Shown: positions 48,754-56,924, counted from the stretch's first letter. The stretch is 64,000 bases of DNA from Haloarcula laminariae (GCF_025457605.1 NZ_JAMZFY010000003.1:56677-120676); one strand, 5' to 3'. Numbers and translations are program-made. The notes: generated by a model from the letters alone, not told the origin.

Positions 48754-49317
48754 TTATCTGTTCCAGACCCACAGAAGGACGACCAGTCCAAGGACGAATA
48801 ACCCGCCGAGGAGAAATTCCAATCCGGGGAATGATAGTAGTTCCAGAAGCGTCAGGTCGTCACTTGCACCACCGGGCTGGCCAAACGCTTGGAAGGCAAA
48901 CAGTAGAGTCGAGATGACAAAGAGAAGTCCAGTAGCCCCTACAAGCCGTTTGAGAAGGTCACGGAAGCCAGTCTTACGTTCTTCGGTGCCTACGAACATG
49001 ACGACGGGGTCATCGGCGGGCGCGTACACGTTCATCTCCTTTCCTTTCTCGGAATACCGTGTGCCGGCTACCTGAATCACGCCAACGTCTTCGAGGTTAT
49101 CGAGATGATAGGAGACGTTCTGAAGGGACATATCAAGTCGGTCAGCAAGTACTGATGGAGGAGCCGGCTCATCATAAATCGCAGTCAGGATACGCCGGGA
49201 CGTATCCGATGAAAGAGCCTCAAACACGTCCGCTGAACCATCGTCGCCAACACCGAGAACCTGTATCTCGCCTTCTTGCTCGCCCGTCACGTCACCGGTG
49301 GAGGGCAGTAAAGACAT
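48754..49317 (-). CDS. Membrane-bound ArsR-type regulator
   Basis: A 187-residue protein: ArsR winged helix (VFEALSSDTSRRILTAIYDE, SVLADRLDMSLQNVSYHLDN then LEDVGVIQ) followed by GTRYSEKGKEMNVYAPADDP and two C-terminal membrane helices (LLFVISTLLFAFQAF, FLLGGLFVLGLVVLLWVW). Such one-component membrane regulators are common in haloarchaea. The ATG at 49317 has a TATA box (TTTATATT, about 49340-49348 on the minus strand) about 27 bp upstream. Signal unknown; the membrane gene next to it is a likely target. Confidence 0.78.
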   Translation of the reverse strand: MSLLPSTGDVTGEQEGEIQVLGVGDDGSADVFEALSSDTSRRILTAIYDEPAPPSVLADRLDMSLQNVSYHLDNLEDVGVIQVAGTRYSEKGKEMNVYAPADDPVVMFVGTEERKTGFRDLLKRLVGATGLLFVISTLLFAFQAFGQPGGASDDLTLLELLSFPGLEFLLGGLFVLGLVVLLWVWNR

Positions 49318-49446
49318 ACCACCCTACTTGGTTCGCCCCAATATAAAACATGGATTCCCACCGCTCTGGGTGACCAATACGCATTCTGTACTGACCGGCT
49401 GTTCCAGCTCTCGTCATGGACAAAGAAACCGTATCGGCAACTACTG

Positions 49447-49827
49447 CTACTCGTCGATCGGGTCGGGGGAACTGAGGTCCGCGTACAGTACCTCACCGTC
49501 GCGGACGACGTACCGTTTCGCCAGCACGGGAAATCGGCACTTGGTAAATCCGGCTGTCTGAATGTCGAATTCTTCGTTCGGTTCGAGATACTCCGCAAGC
49601 GACCGGAGGAACTCGTGGGTGACGATGCCACCGTCGTAGTCAGGAAGTCCGTTCTCACGAGCCTCGTACACTTCGAAGCTGTCGTAGCCCCAGATGATCA
49701 GTTCGCCGTCGTCGTCCACCTCCCAGTTGAGCGTCCCGAAGCAGTGGCTCTCACAGAGCTCGCGGACTGCCTGTGGATCCGATACGAGCGCGCCGGTCGA
49801 TGTCGTTGCGGCTTGGAGTGTTGCCAT
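49447..49827 (-). CDS. Protein of unknown function
   Basis: A 126-residue acidic protein: AVRELCESHCFGTLNWEVDD, DGELIIWGYDSFEVYEARE, THEFLRSLAEYLEPNEEFDI and CRFPVLAKRYVVRDGEVLYA. Mixed strands and helices, no motif known to me; similar single-gene units occur on haloarchaeal plasmids. Hairpin element 15 lies 24 bases before the ATG at 49827. Confidence 0.64.
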   Translation of the reverse strand: MATLQAATTSTGALVSDPQAVRELCESHCFGTLNWEVDDDGELIIWGYDSFEVYEARENGLPDYDGGIVTHEFLRSLAEYLEPNEEFDIQTAGFTKCRFPVLAKRYVVRDGEVLYADLSSPDPIDE

Positions 49828-49851
49828 GGATTGTTCTCGGGAGCTGTCTCG

Positions 49852-49882
49852 CGCCCCCGCACCCCTTCAGGGGGCGAGCAAC
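49852..49882 (-). repeat. GC hairpin plus A-rich tail, element 15
   Basis: Perfect 7-bp stem CGCCCCC (49852-49858) and GGGGGCG (49870-49876), loop GCACCCCTTCA, then AGCAAC. The loop is nearly that of element 10. Confidence 0.72.
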
Positions 49883-49933
49883 TGCTCACGCTGTGACGGC
49901 CACATGACGTTTCGCTGCCGACGCGTCGAGCTA

Positions 49934-50122
49934 TCAGGATTCTCTGTTGACGTCACCGTCCCTCGTCGTATTCGGTTGGGTGAGAAAATCTACCTGCTCG
50001 AGGAGCGTCGTCGCGGTGCTAATTCGCTCTTGATCAGCGGGCTCCAATTGGCCGCTGTCGATACTGGTGAGGCTACTGAGCGCGCGGTGGAGTCGATAGC
50101 CGGGGGTGTCTCGTGGGTCCAT
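49934..50122 (-). CDS. 62-residue protein of unknown function
   Basis: A short helical protein (MDPRDTPGYRLHRALSSLTS, IDSGQLEPADQERISTATTL, LEQVDFLTQPNT). The arrangement of hairpin element 16 directly before the ATG (4 bases) and TTAACCAACA copy 6 further upstream matches the leaders of larger accessory genes, which supports it as real. Function unknown. Confidence 0.58.
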   Translation of the reverse strand: MDPRDTPGYRLHRALSSLTSIDSGQLEPADQERISTATTLLEQVDFLTQPNTTRDGDVNRES

Positions 50123-50126
50123 GTGT

Positions 50127-50157
50127 GCGCCTCCGCCAATTTACGGCGCGAAAAAAC
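50127..50157 (-). repeat. GC hairpin plus A-tract, element 16
   Basis: GCGCC (50127-50131) and GGCGC (50145-50149), 13-base loop, then GAAAAAAC; directly before the 62-residue gene. Confidence 0.65.
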
Positions 50158-50210
50158 ACCGGCGGGCAGTCAGCGGGGCGGTTCGGGAGTGATCACGAAC
50201 TGACCTCCAG

Positions 50211-50251
50211 TTAACCAACAGAACGAATCGATATCAGGATTCGTTGGTTAA
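50211..50251. promoter_or_regulatory. TTAACCAACA inverted repeat, copy 6
   Basis: TTAACCAACA (50211-50220) and CGTTGGTTAA (50242-50251), one end mismatch, spacer 21 bp. It lies between the stop of the zinc-finger gene at 50265 and the 62-residue gene. Confidence 0.65.
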
Positions 50252-50264
50252 ACTGACGCCGTCT

Positions 50265-51152
50265 CTACTGACTGGCTTCGGGTTCGGGCCCATAGCGGGG
50301 TGTCCCGCATCGCTGACACTCCCACATGGGCTGCCCGGTCCACTCGTCATCGTGGACGGTCTCGAATTCGCGAAATCGATGCTTAGTCTCCCGACCACAC
50401 TCCCGACACTCGAGGTGAGTTATGTTTGGACGCTCACGTAGTGGCTGTTCGGTATCGGTCTTGTCAACGGATTCCTGGAGCGCAATCGCTGGCACCAGCC
50501 AGAGGTCGTCGTCTGCGCCCTCACGTAGGCTTGCAAGACGATCTTCGGAGTGAACCTCGCTCCCGGCTTCGTCGTAGAGAAACGCCGCGTGCTCGCCGTC
50601 GTGACGGGACTGCGTCGTCTCTGTCCACGGTGTCCGGTTGCGAGCAGCCGCGAGCAGCTGATTACCACATTCAGACGTGACCCGTGTCGCCGAGGGGAGT
50701 GAGGGCCACTGATCGACAAGCTGTGGGGCCGGTTCCTCGTCGAGATCGTAGATTAGCTTGCAGTCATCGACTACTGGGTCATCATCTCCCTTCGCGAGGA
50801 GGGTGGCCGCAGCAGATCCCTTCCCGACGGCGCCGTAGAACGTCGACGCCTCAACGAGTAGCTGGATGACGTGGAGGAGAGTCCGTTCGGCATTCGATGT
50901 GTCCTGATCATCGGCTGCTTCGAGATGGTTCGTGAGACAGAACCGGCACTTCGACTGGCCGGTGAGGATCGACGCTCCACAGGAAGCGCACTCGGTCTCA
51001 TCTGCTGTCGGGTCGTCTGGATAGTCCGTGTCGACGCCACCAGAGCGCTGCCGCCGGGGCTCGCCACTACTACTGGCGAGTTGATCGTCGGGAACGTGGG
51101 TCGCTTCGCCGAGCGGTCGGAGGGCTTCGTAGTCGGCGTACTGGTCGGTCAT
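50265..51152 (-). CDS. Zinc-finger protein of unknown function
   Basis: A 295-residue protein with two zinc-ribbon sites: ECASCGASILTGQSKCRFCL near residue 54 and LECRECGRETKHRF...WECQRCGTPRYG near the C-terminus. Between them is an alpha/beta part (SNAERTLLHVIQLLVEASTF, ATLLAKGDDDPVVDDCKLIY, HAAFLYDEAGSEVHSEDRLA, LWLVPAIAL). Ribbon pairs suggest nucleic-acid or protein binding. The start MTDQYADYEAL has a TTTAAAC tract upstream and no hairpin. I do not recognise the family with certainty. Confidence 0.68.
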   Translation of the reverse strand: MTDQYADYEALRPLGEATHVPDDQLASSSGEPRRQRSGGVDTDYPDDPTADETECASCGASILTGQSKCRFCLTNHLEAADDQDTSNAERTLLHVIQLLVEASTFYGAVGKGSAAATLLAKGDDDPVVDDCKLIYDLDEEPAPQLVDQWPSLPSATRVTSECGNQLLAAARNRTPWTETTQSRHDGEHAAFLYDEAGSEVHSEDRLASLREGADDDLWLVPAIALQESVDKTDTEQPLRERPNITHLECRECGRETKHRFREFETVHDDEWTGQPMWECQRCGTPRYGPEPEASQ

Positions 51153-51251
51153 AGAATGATCTGGCCGTATCATGCTTCGTCTTCGGATTTAAACAATGAC
51201 TCTCACATCAATCAGACAACAAAACACAACCGAAAATCAACAGTGTGGGCG

Positions 51252-52178
51252 TTAGACAGCCAGTTCGTCCAGCGCGTCGCGGTGGGTCCGCACGGTGACC
51301 ACCGAGACGTTCGCAACGTCAGCGACGTTCGACTGGGTGAGCCACCGTCCGTCTTCGCGTCCGGCCTTGTACAGACAGGCTGCGGCGAACCCAGATGGCC
51401 GAACCCCCGTGGTTGCTCCGGTCGATTCGGATGCTTCCGCCAACTGCCGAGCCCGCTGCCGGATCTGATCGGAGACGTCGAGCTCCGATGCCAACCGCGG
51501 AACGAACGCACTCGGCGTCACGGGTTTGGCTGGCAAGCCAAGTTCCGTATTCAGCGTCGTGTATGCGTTCGTCACCCGCGATTGCTCGACGCGCGCCGAT
51601 TCGGTGATGTCGTCGAGCGTTCGCGGCCGCCCGTTACACCGACACGCCCCGTAGACACTCGCGGCGGCCATCGCCTCGATCGACCGACCCTGCAGGAGGT
51701 CCTCGTTCTGAGCGCTGCGGAAGAGCTGGCAGGCCTGGTCACGAAGCGTCTCGGACAGTTCGAGGGCACTACTGATCCGGCGAACTTCACTGAGTCCGTG
51801 TGCAAGGTTGCGTTCAGCTTTCGACTGAAACCGCCCACGCGTCTGTTCACGGCGCATTCGGAACAGCCGGCGTCGCTTCTGTCCTGAGAGTTCGTTCCCG
51901 TTCGCATCGGTCCCGCGGCCGATCTCCGTCGACAACCCACGATCGTGCCGCGCCGCGGTCAACGGAGCGCCCGTGCGCTCCCGTTCGTCTTCGTCGAATG
52001 CCCGCCACTCTGGCCCGTGGTCGATCCGCTGCTCGTCGATGACGAGGCCACAGTCCTCGCAGACGGTCTCGACTGTGTTGGTGGTGACCCGGCCGTCGCA
52101 CTCGGGGCATTGGTTCGCGCTCGACTCCGTCTGGACGTCCTCGTCGAAGTCAGTTTCGTAGATGTCTCTAATTGCCAT
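51252..52178 (-). CDS. tfb: Transcription initiation factor B (TFB)
   Basis: A 308-residue TFIIB homologue. N-terminal zinc ribbon NQCPECDGRVTTNTVETVCE then DCGLVI; B-finger region GPEWRAFDEDERERTGAPLT; two cyclin folds (about 110-205 and 210-305), with a C-terminal helix-turn-helix RWLTQSNVADVANVSVVTVR. TFB recruits RNA polymerase to TATA/BRE promoters. Haloarchaea carry several TFBs; one on an accessory element may redirect transcription towards the element's own promoters. Hairpin element 17 precedes it. Confidence 0.93.
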   Translation of the reverse strand: MAIRDIYETDFDEDVQTESSANQCPECDGRVTTNTVETVCEDCGLVIDEQRIDHGPEWRAFDEDERERTGAPLTAARHDRGLSTEIGRGTDANGNELSGQKRRRLFRMRREQTRGRFQSKAERNLAHGLSEVRRISSALELSETLRDQACQLFRSAQNEDLLQGRSIEAMAAASVYGACRCNGRPRTLDDITESARVEQSRVTNAYTTLNTELGLPAKPVTPSAFVPRLASELDVSDQIRQRARQLAEASESTGATTGVRPSGFAAACLYKAGREDGRWLTQSNVADVANVSVVTVRTHRDALDELAV

Positions 52179-52216
52179 CGTTCTCACCGTGTTCAAGGAA
52201 CTCGCCAGTACAGCGA

Positions 52217-52248
52217 GCCCCTCGCCCATTGAGGGGCCGACAGAAACC
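52217..52248 (-). repeat. GC hairpin, element 17
   Basis: Perfect 7-bp stem GCCCCTC (52217-52223) and GAGGGGC (52231-52237), loop GCCCATT, then CGACAGAAACC; 38 bases before the tfb start. Confidence 0.72.
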
Positions 52249-52295
52249 GATGGTATCGGTACTCCAGTCAACTAGAACACAATCCAGCTGATGAT

Positions 52296-53714
52296 CTACA
52301 TGTAATGGTAGTAATGGATGTCCAGACTGGTGTTTTGAGCTTCGGCCTCAGCTAAGATGTTCCCAACGGCATCTGAAATTCCGATTGTAACCGGAAGCTT
52401 CGTGCAGAAATCCGAAGTGTTCCAGTCCAGTTTCGTGAACGCCAGCATTTCTCGGCACAGCTTCTGTGGCGATGAATCACTGACCTCCGGATCCGGCTTG
52501 ACCACGATCGGCTCAGGGATGTTCGATGCTGGATACGTCGACAACGCCGGGATGTATCCCTTCGTGTACAGGTAGTGCTCCTCGTTGTTCGGTGCGGAGA
52601 CCATTGTGCCTCGAAGCGCTGGATAAATCCCGGAACTCAAAGCCCGGACTGGGTGCCGCTCTCGGACCGTGACGAAGTCCATCAACTCGATGTTCCCAGC
52701 ACCTTTGATGAAGCCCTCTCGCTCCTCTTCCCAGAACTCCGACCGCTTGTGAAGCACCAGTCGTCGCGGCTCAGTCTTCTTGTGACTGCGGTAGTGCCTG
52801 AGAATCTTCTTGACCAGTTGCTCGGCATCGTCTTCCGCGAGATGGTTGTTCCCTGGGCCGTGTTTTTCTCCTTCGACGGGGTCACCTCGAAGGATGAAGT
52901 TCTCCCCGGTCTCCAGGAAGACTTGAGCCATAGCTGTCCGTGTCCGGGACTGGTCTCCGCCTCGCTCTTTGTAGAAGGATATCCCGGCGAAGCACGTCCC
53001 GTCCTCCAGCTCTGTTAGTTTCCAGGGATGCCCTCGCTGCGCCTTGTACAGTGTTCCAACCGCGATGTTCCATGCAATCTCAGATTTATCTTGGACGTCC
53101 TCACCGCGGAGGGTCTTCGGCTGCATCAGTTGGGTCGGCACCCCGACTTCCATCCCCAGCAACTTGATTCGGTTATGGAAGTCGCTGGTCTCTGACTGCA
53201 TCCGGGCATGGTCCTGGTGGGATGGAGTGCATGCGTCCCACATTGCTTCGGGAATCGCGATGAACACGACGTCAGGCGGCGTCTCCTTAGCGTACAGGAC
53301 TTCGAGGTTGATCTTGATGATCTCGACCGCTTCTTCCAACCGGTCTTTCCGGCTGCGGATTTGGTTCAGGTCCCGGATCTCGCCTCGAGTAATCGTCTGC
53401 CGCCACCGCTTCTGCGTATTGAACGTAAAGTTCAGCGACGATCGCTCGCCGAGGCCAGGGAACGGTGGTTTCCACCGCTTCGACTTGTCTTCGTCGGCGG
53501 TGATCGCCAGCTCCATGTCCTTGAACAGTTTCTCGATTGCGCCGAGAGACCGTCCAGATCCGATGTATCCGATGTTGATGACCTGGTGTTCGGATTTGCC
53601 GGACGGTGTTCTCGGGCCGTACTCCATTAGCCCGACTCGGGGGTCGATGGCTTCCTCGCCGTTGGCAAACATCAAGCCTGGTTCGTCAAGGACTTCGGCT
53701 GTGAACTCGTTCAT
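52296..53714 (-). CDS. Short prokaryotic Argonaute (MID-PIWI, catalytically dead)
   Basis: A 472-residue protein. A MID-like region near the start (GLMEYGPRTPSGKSEHQVIN, IGYIGSGRSLGAIEKLF) is followed by PPDVVFIAIPEAMWDAC and a PIWI domain (TLYKAQRGHPWKLTELEDGT, CFAGISFYKERGGDQSRT, MAQVFLETGENFILRG, and the end LDWNTSDFCTKLPVTIGISD). In active PIWI domains the position of FAGISF would read G-x-D; here it is Ser, and the later RLVLHKRSEF lacks the second Asp, so slicing is not expected. Length and lack of PAZ make it a short pAgo. It overlaps the partner gene by 4 bp (ATGA). Confidence 0.87.
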   Translation of the reverse strand: MNEFTAEVLDEPGLMFANGEEAIDPRVGLMEYGPRTPSGKSEHQVINIGYIGSGRSLGAIEKLFKDMELAITADEDKSKRWKPPFPGLGERSSLNFTFNTQKRWRQTITRGEIRDLNQIRSRKDRLEEAVEIIKINLEVLYAKETPPDVVFIAIPEAMWDACTPSHQDHARMQSETSDFHNRIKLLGMEVGVPTQLMQPKTLRGEDVQDKSEIAWNIAVGTLYKAQRGHPWKLTELEDGTCFAGISFYKERGGDQSRTRTAMAQVFLETGENFILRGDPVEGEKHGPGNNHLAEDDAEQLVKKILRHYRSHKKTEPRRLVLHKRSEFWEEEREGFIKGAGNIELMDFVTVRERHPVRALSSGIYPALRGTMVSAPNNEEHYLYTKGYIPALSTYPASNIPEPIVVKPDPEVSDSSPQKLCREMLAFTKLDWNTSDFCTKLPVTIGISDAVGNILAEAEAQNTSLDIHYYHYM

Positions 53715-55099
53715 TGGAACTCTCCTAGCCACTTGTTCTGCATGGTGTCGTCCCGTTCGTCGGTGTCTCTGGGCGGTCTTTTGTTGACTTCGAGCATCAC
53801 GGGTTCTGTCCCGATATCCAGCTCGTCCTGTTTGGGGCCGCCATAGTCCAGGATTTTCCACCAGTGGTTGATCCGGCTACGTGTTTTCCGGTTGTTCCCG
53901 TGTCGGCTGGGGCTGAACCTGTCGTGTAACGGCTTGGCTTGTTCTCCAGTGATTCGGTTCTCTTTCCCGTTGGAGGTGAACAGAATAGCTGGTTTCAGGG
54001 TCAGGAAGTACTGTCCCGAGTATTCGAGGATGCCAATACGAAGTGAGTGGTGCCGGAAGAACGGGGAGTCTCCGTCACCGAAGTACCTAGAGACCTGTCG
54101 TCCCTCTTCTTTCCGGACCTCCGCTTCAGGATCTTCGTGTGGGAAGTAGAGGTGGTAGTCGCTACGGTAGTTTATCGCGATGCAGCCACGGTCTTCACCC
54201 TTCGAGAGGACAACGGCTCGGATCAGTCGTTTCCCGATATCGGCGTTCCCTTGGTCGGCTTCTACCCACGACCGGAACGCGATCTCCTTGACAGTGTCCA
54301 GGTCGATAAACTGCTTGACCGCTCTCGGCATTTCCTCTGGCGGCAACAGGCTGTACACCTTGTTCGACTTGAACCACGTCGGTACCGTGAAGGGGCGTAG
54401 CTTGAATGCGACCTCTTGTGTCGCTCCCTCCACCTGATCTCCGATGTACAGAGTTTCAGGGTACTCTGTTATCTCGACGAGGTTGGTGGTCAGCTCTGAC
54501 CTGTCGGTGATGGGTTCGGCTTCACGCTGGAAGAAGTCGGGTTTGAACCGGTCGTCTTTCTCGAACTCCTCGATCTTCATCAGGAGCGAGTCGTAGTCGG
54601 CCTGGTAGACGTGGGTGTCACTCAGGAACTCCTCGAAATCGTCCATCGGATAGCTCTTGATCTTCCTCCGGTGGTCCTCCGAGAGTTTGTCGTTCTCGCA
54701 GACCCGGTCGTAGAACTCTTGGATGGCTTCGTCGGTCTGCTTGGTGACGTCGAAGATCTTCCGCCACTCTTTGAAGTTCTCGAGATTCCGCCCGAAGATG
54801 GCCACATCGAACCGTTTCTCAGGAGGCCGATCCATGTAGTGGAGGAAGTACTTCCCCATCTCCTCCAGGAATTTCTTCCCGTGACGGCGCTGATCTGTCC
54901 ACTTCAGTTCGACCCAAACCTCCCGGTCTCCCCTAATCTCTGGGAGTTCGTATTTCTGGTCGACAAGCCCGCCATGGGTGGGCGATGTTTCCGTGATGTA
55001 GTATCCCATCGCCTCCATGTACTCCTGGACCTTGTCACCATAGATTTCCGAGTTTTTAGCGAGAGCCTCGCGTTCGCCTAGGAGGTTGGTGAGCGCCAC
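53711..55099 (-). CDS. Nuclease-APAZ protein, partner of the short Argonaute (SPARDA-like)
   Basis: A 462-residue protein. Residues 1-130 look like a PD-(D/E)xK nuclease: a helix, then D58 and E64-x-K66 in RGDREVWVELKWTDQRRHGK, followed by YFLHYMD and FDVAIFGRN. The rest (about 200-462) matches the expected place and length of an APAZ domain, including TWFKSNKVYSLLPPEEMP and HHSLRIGILEYSGQYFLTLK. In SPARDA systems the nuclease-APAZ subunit is switched on when the Argonaute detects invader nucleic acid, and degrades DNA without discrimination. GTG 55099 is used; a TATA-like tract is about 29 bp upstream. Confidence 0.83.
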   Translation of the reverse strand: MALTNLLGEREALAKNSEIYGDKVQEYMEAMGYYITETSPTHGGLVDQKYELPEIRGDREVWVELKWTDQRRHGKKFLEEMGKYFLHYMDRPPEKRFDVAIFGRNLENFKEWRKIFDVTKQTDEAIQEFYDRVCENDKLSEDHRRKIKSYPMDDFEEFLSDTHVYQADYDSLLMKIEEFEKDDRFKPDFFQREAEPITDRSELTTNLVEITEYPETLYIGDQVEGATQEVAFKLRPFTVPTWFKSNKVYSLLPPEEMPRAVKQFIDLDTVKEIAFRSWVEADQGNADIGKRLIRAVVLSKGEDRGCIAINYRSDYHLYFPHEDPEAEVRKEEGRQVSRYFGDGDSPFFRHHSLRIGILEYSGQYFLTLKPAILFTSNGKENRITGEQAKPLHDRFSPSRHGNNRKTRSRINHWWKILDYGGPKQDELDIGTEPVMLEVNKRPPRDTDERDDTMQNKWLGEFQ

Positions 55100-55265
55100 G
55101 TTATTCCGAACCTCACAATGGAGTACCTAAATCATTTCGTCGCAGTGAACGGTCCCGGATTCAGGCTGAGAATTGGATGCCTAACTACCGTTTTGGGGGT
55201 TCATGATTCAGATTCACTGTTTTCAATACAGTAATTAGATGGGGTCCTGTTAGTCTCGAATAAGC

Positions 55266-56135
55266 ATGACCTCTACACTAAGCGTAGGGGAGGTAACGGC
55301 TCTTCTCTTGGACGAGAGATTCTACTCGAATCCATTACGCCCTAAAACCTTCTACAAACTGCTATACTTCGCGGACAAGGAACTCGACGACGTAGGATTG
55401 GACACGGATATCCAGCACTTCTGGTACAAGTTCGGAACCATGGCGAAGACCGGTGGATCCCCGGTCACGGTAGACTGGAGTGACGATAGCCGAAAAGTCC
55501 GTTGTAGCCTTTCAGCTTCTCAGGTCAGCCTCCCCAGGGAGGAAGAGACAAAGGCTCGACTCGCACTCTCCCGAGCACTCAACCGTCTGTACGAACAAAA
55601 TACGGAGGGGCTGACCGATGACATGTACGAGGACGCGCCTTACGACGTCCAACGCCACTACCGACGACTCGACAAACAGCTCAGTGACGCTATCGACGAC
55701 AAACCAGATTACCCCGAAGTAGACTCCAGCAGGGAAGCAGTCATCAACACGGTTTTCGATATCATCGATACCTTCCCGGTCGACGACTACCCGTGGCTGG
55801 TGCAGGACCTGGATCTCTGGTACTCGGTCGTAAGTGCTGAACTTGATGCCGAAGAGTACCGGCCGCAGAAGGCCCTGAAGGTCTCTGAATTGTTCTGGAC
55901 CATCTTCTGCATCGACCTCGCCCAACGCGAAAACACCGGGTTGACCCCCGAAGAGATCGCCGAGGAACTAGACACGCAGGACCTCGAAGGCCGACAAGAG
56001 GATATCCGGAAGGAACTCGAACTGATAGAGCGAGAACGCTCCCGGCTACACACAGACCTGGAAGAGAACCAAGTAGTGTCCGAAGCCGCTGACGGGGTTG
56101 CAATCGCCCTCCTCGGTCTCTCACCCGCACCCTAA
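55266..56135 (+). CDS. Panacea-like protein, putative antitoxin
   Basis: A 289-residue protein. The N-terminal NPLRPKTFYKLLYFADKELD then FWYKFGTMAKTGGS resembles the start of Panacea/SocA-like antitoxins (KLLYFA...W.YGP). The middle is acidic and helical, and the C-terminus has a coiled coil (EDIRKELELIERERSRLHTD). It is divergent from the short-Argonaute operon (166 bp between starts) and 12 bp before a PIN-like gene, fitting antitoxin-then-toxin order. The Panacea likeness is tentative. Confidence 0.6.
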   Translation: MTSTLSVGEVTALLLDERFYSNPLRPKTFYKLLYFADKELDDVGLDTDIQHFWYKFGTMAKTGGSPVTVDWSDDSRKVRCSLSASQVSLPREEETKARLALSRALNRLYEQNTEGLTDDMYEDAPYDVQRHYRRLDKQLSDAIDDKPDYPEVDSSREAVINTVFDIIDTFPVDDYPWLVQDLDLWYSVVSAELDAEEYRPQKALKVSELFWTIFCIDLAQRENTGLTPEEIAEELDTQDLEGRQEDIRKELELIERERSRLHTDLEENQVVSEAADGVAIALLGLSPAP

Positions 56136-56147
56136 CCAACCCCCTCC

Positions 56148-56924
56148 ATGACCCGGTACTTCGTAGACACCAACTGCCTGCTCGGACTCACCTTCATCAA
56201 TGACCGGTGGTACCCTGACGCCAAACGATTGTTCGACACCGACAACACGATCTACACCGGAAAGAACGCAGCCTACGAGTACTGCTCCAGTACTGGGAAC
56301 AACAGCCGGCGGAACGCTGACATCCAGTTAGACCGGGACGAAGGCCTGTACGGTGAGAAACGGGCGAAGCTCCGGTTGAAGTTACGGCAGTTCGGGAAAA
56401 AGCTGCAAACCTACAGTGACGACGAGCTCGATATTGAGACGGTGATGGACGAGTACGTCGATCGGTTCGACATGAAGGAGTCCGAGGAGAAGGAAGTGCG
56501 GCCTCGGCTCCAGAAGTACTTTGAGTGGTACTTCGAGAAGGAGGGCGAGCTCACTCGGCGGACAGCTCGGGAGGCTGCTCGGAAGCTGAAGGACGTCTTG
56601 ATGGAGCGGTCGATCAAGCACAAGGACCAGATCGAGGCCCGTGTCTATCTGGAACCGATGCGGGACCGCGAGTATCCCGACGTCGAGAAGCGGTTGAAGG
56701 AATGGCCAGTCCACATGAAGAACAACGCGGATATCGCGTTGATCTGTGACGCCGTGTTCCTGAAGGAGAAGATCGGTATCAGCCACTTCGTAACCGGCGA
56801 CTTCACCGACATCTACTCGAATCAGGAGTGGATTCATGAGAATCTCGGGTTCAGTGTTCTGTACTTACTGGAGACGTTCGCGGGTGAGGAAACACCAACT
56901 GCCTCAATAGACTTGGACAATTAG
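56148..56924 (+). CDS. PIN-like nuclease, putative toxin
   Basis: A 258-residue protein with a PIN-like site split by a long helical insert: D7 in RYFVDTNCLLGLTF, a Glu in AAYEYCSST (about E43), D in NADIALICDAVFLKE (about 194-200) and D in HFVTGDFTDIYSN (about 218). The insert (residues about 55-185) is basic and coiled. Such extended PIN domains can cut RNA. It follows the Panacea-like gene by 12 bp, so the two are probably a toxin-antitoxin or accessory defence pair next to the Argonaute. Confidence 0.68.
   Translation: MTRYFVDTNCLLGLTFINDRWYPDAKRLFDTDNTIYTGKNAAYEYCSSTGNNSRRNADIQLDRDEGLYGEKRAKLRLKLRQFGKKLQTYSDDELDIETVMDEYVDRFDMKESEEKEVRPRLQKYFEWYFEKEGELTRRTAREAARKLKDVLMERSIKHKDQIEARVYLEPMRDREYPDVEKRLKEWPVHMKNNADIALICDAVFLKEKIGISHFVTGDFTDIYSNQEWIHENLGFSVLYLLETFAGEETPTASIDLDN

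Noticed and set aside
23228..52248. The hairpin elements as ordinary intrinsic terminators of the minus-strand genes
   Set aside because: In gene direction the T-tract comes before the stem, not after it, so the classic order is reversed. On the plus strand the stem is followed by A, not T.
52296..53714. A catalytically active long Argonaute
   Set aside because: The protein is only 472 residues, has no PAZ or N domain, and lacks Asp at the first PIWI catalytic positions.
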